Assembly: GCF_032463525.1 (NCBI RefSeq)
Contig: NZ_CP135971.1
Span: 4,583,501 to 4,647,500 of the forward strand
Source: Pseudomonas sp. DTU_2021_1001937_2_SI_NGA_ILE_001
GTDB lineage: Bacteria > Pseudomonadota > Gammaproteobacteria > Pseudomonadales > Pseudomonadaceae
DNA: 64,000 nucleotides
Direction: 5' to 3'
Within the stretch, counting starts at the first letter, position 1, and the number at the start of each line of letters is the position of its first letter. The translations under genes and the position numbers were made by a program. The notes beneath the pieces were generated by a model that was given only the letters and a program-made list of their open reading frames with translations, was not told where the DNA came from and searched no databases. This document shows, piece by piece, positions 63,566 to 64,000 of this stretch.

Positions 63566-64000
63566 TGCGACATGCTTATTGGCGGGTAGGAGTGTTTCTC
63601 GCGGCGCTGGCCTTTCCGGTGTGGTGGGTGTACCAGGCGTGGATTTTTGCCCTGGGGCCGGATCCGGGAAAGGTGCTGGTGGATCGTCTCGGCCTGGGTA
63701 CGCTGATCATTCTATTGATTACCCTGAGCATCACGCCTATGGCGAAACTGACCGGCTGGTCTGGCTGGATGGCAGTGCGTCGGCAACTGGGGTTGTGGAG
63801 CTTCGCGTATGCCGTGCTGCACCTGAGTTTCTATGCCTTGTTCATTCTGGGGCTGGATTGGAGGCAGTTGGGCGTGGAGCTGGTGAAGCGGCCCTACATC
63901 ATCGTCGGTGCCGTGGCCTGGGTCGGACTGCTGGCGCTGGCGCTGACCTCCAATCGATACAGTCAGCGTAGGCTGGGTCGGCGCTGGAAGCGCCTGCACC
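63565..64000 (+). CDS. msrQ: Haem-binding membrane subunit MsrQ (partial)
   Basis: The first 145 codons of msrQ are in the window; the 3' end is cut off. Four hydrophobic segments are visible (about 8-28, 44-60, 75-95 and 112-130). One holds a possible haem ligand His in YAVLHLSFY. MsrQ passes electrons from quinones or the cytosol to MsrP. The overlap with msrP supports the call. Confidence 0.9.
   Translation, partial: MRHAYWRVGVFLAALAFPVWWVYQAWIFALGPDPGKVLVDRLGLGTLIILLITLSITPMAKLTGWSGWMAVRRQLGLWSFAYAVLHLSFYALFILGLDWRQLGVELVKRPYIIVGAVAWVGLLALALTSNRYSQRRLGRRWKRLH

Overview
The window looks like a Pseudomonas chromosome, most likely of the P. putida group. The codon usage is GC-rich, and the core blocks are typical of the genus: cbrX-cbrA-cbrB, crcZ, pcnB-folK-panB-panC-pgi, dksA-gluQ, mrcB-lpoP, ilvI-ilvH-ilvC-pssA, and a PrrF-type iron sRNA with a Fur box. 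No rRNA, tRNA, CRISPR array, transposase or prophage gene was seen. Species assignment is inference from gene content; no search was run.

Layout. 1-11 kb: end of a type II secretion cluster (gspE-gspF, minus strand), a small secreted protein, a periplasmic GH3 beta-glucosidase with a PA14 insert, a TetR regulator and the helicase hrpB. 10-19 kb: an accessory catabolic island. A GntR-type regulator with two tandem winged-helix domains diverges from an eight-gene plus-strand run: amidase, PuuE-like cyclic-amide hydrolase/deacetylase, MFS carrier, two short-chain dehydrogenases, a 99-residue Cys-rich protein, a CobW-type GTPase, and a PotD-like solute-binding protein that lacks a signal peptide and has no ABC partners. 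A sigma54-like promoter precedes it. I read this as a nitrogen-scavenging pathway for an unknown cyclic amide or imide.

19-26 kb: a sensory locus with two paralogous pairs of membrane hybrid kinase and LuxR-type response regulator, interleaved with an OmpA-like protein and two small lipoproteins. One regulator has Glu in place of the phospho-accepting Asp. A similar dyad (TAGTACA, 2 bp, TGTACTA-like) occurs three times in the two divergent intergenic regions. 26-36 kb: a zinc-type TonB receptor with a likely Zur box, a cupin, an EEP-fold protein lacking a usual catalytic His, membrane protein YciC, DUF2076, an NYN nuclease, a DEDDh exonuclease, an Lrp regulator, an EamA transporter and rhlE.

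36-48 kb: core metabolism and carbon control. The CbrA/CbrB system (with the tiny CbrX) activates crcZ from a sigma54 promoter, and CrcZ carries several CA-rich Hfq/Crc-binding motifs. It is followed by pcnB, folK, panB, panC and pgi, then gluQ and dksA on the other side. 48-57 kb: aminotransferase, sfsA, a divergent deoC, prrF, a pentapeptide-repeat protein, a two-domain kinase, mrcB with its lipoprotein activator lpoP, and yqcC. 58-64 kb: branched-chain amino acid synthesis (ilvIHC), pssA, and the periplasmic methionine sulfoxide reductase msrP-msrQ, with msrQ cut by the window edge.

Start codons were chosen by Shine-Dalgarno matches and, for paralogues, by alignment to each other; several differ from the longest open frame. 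The best candidates for undescribed biology are the 11-19 kb operon and the 19-26 kb double two-component locus.
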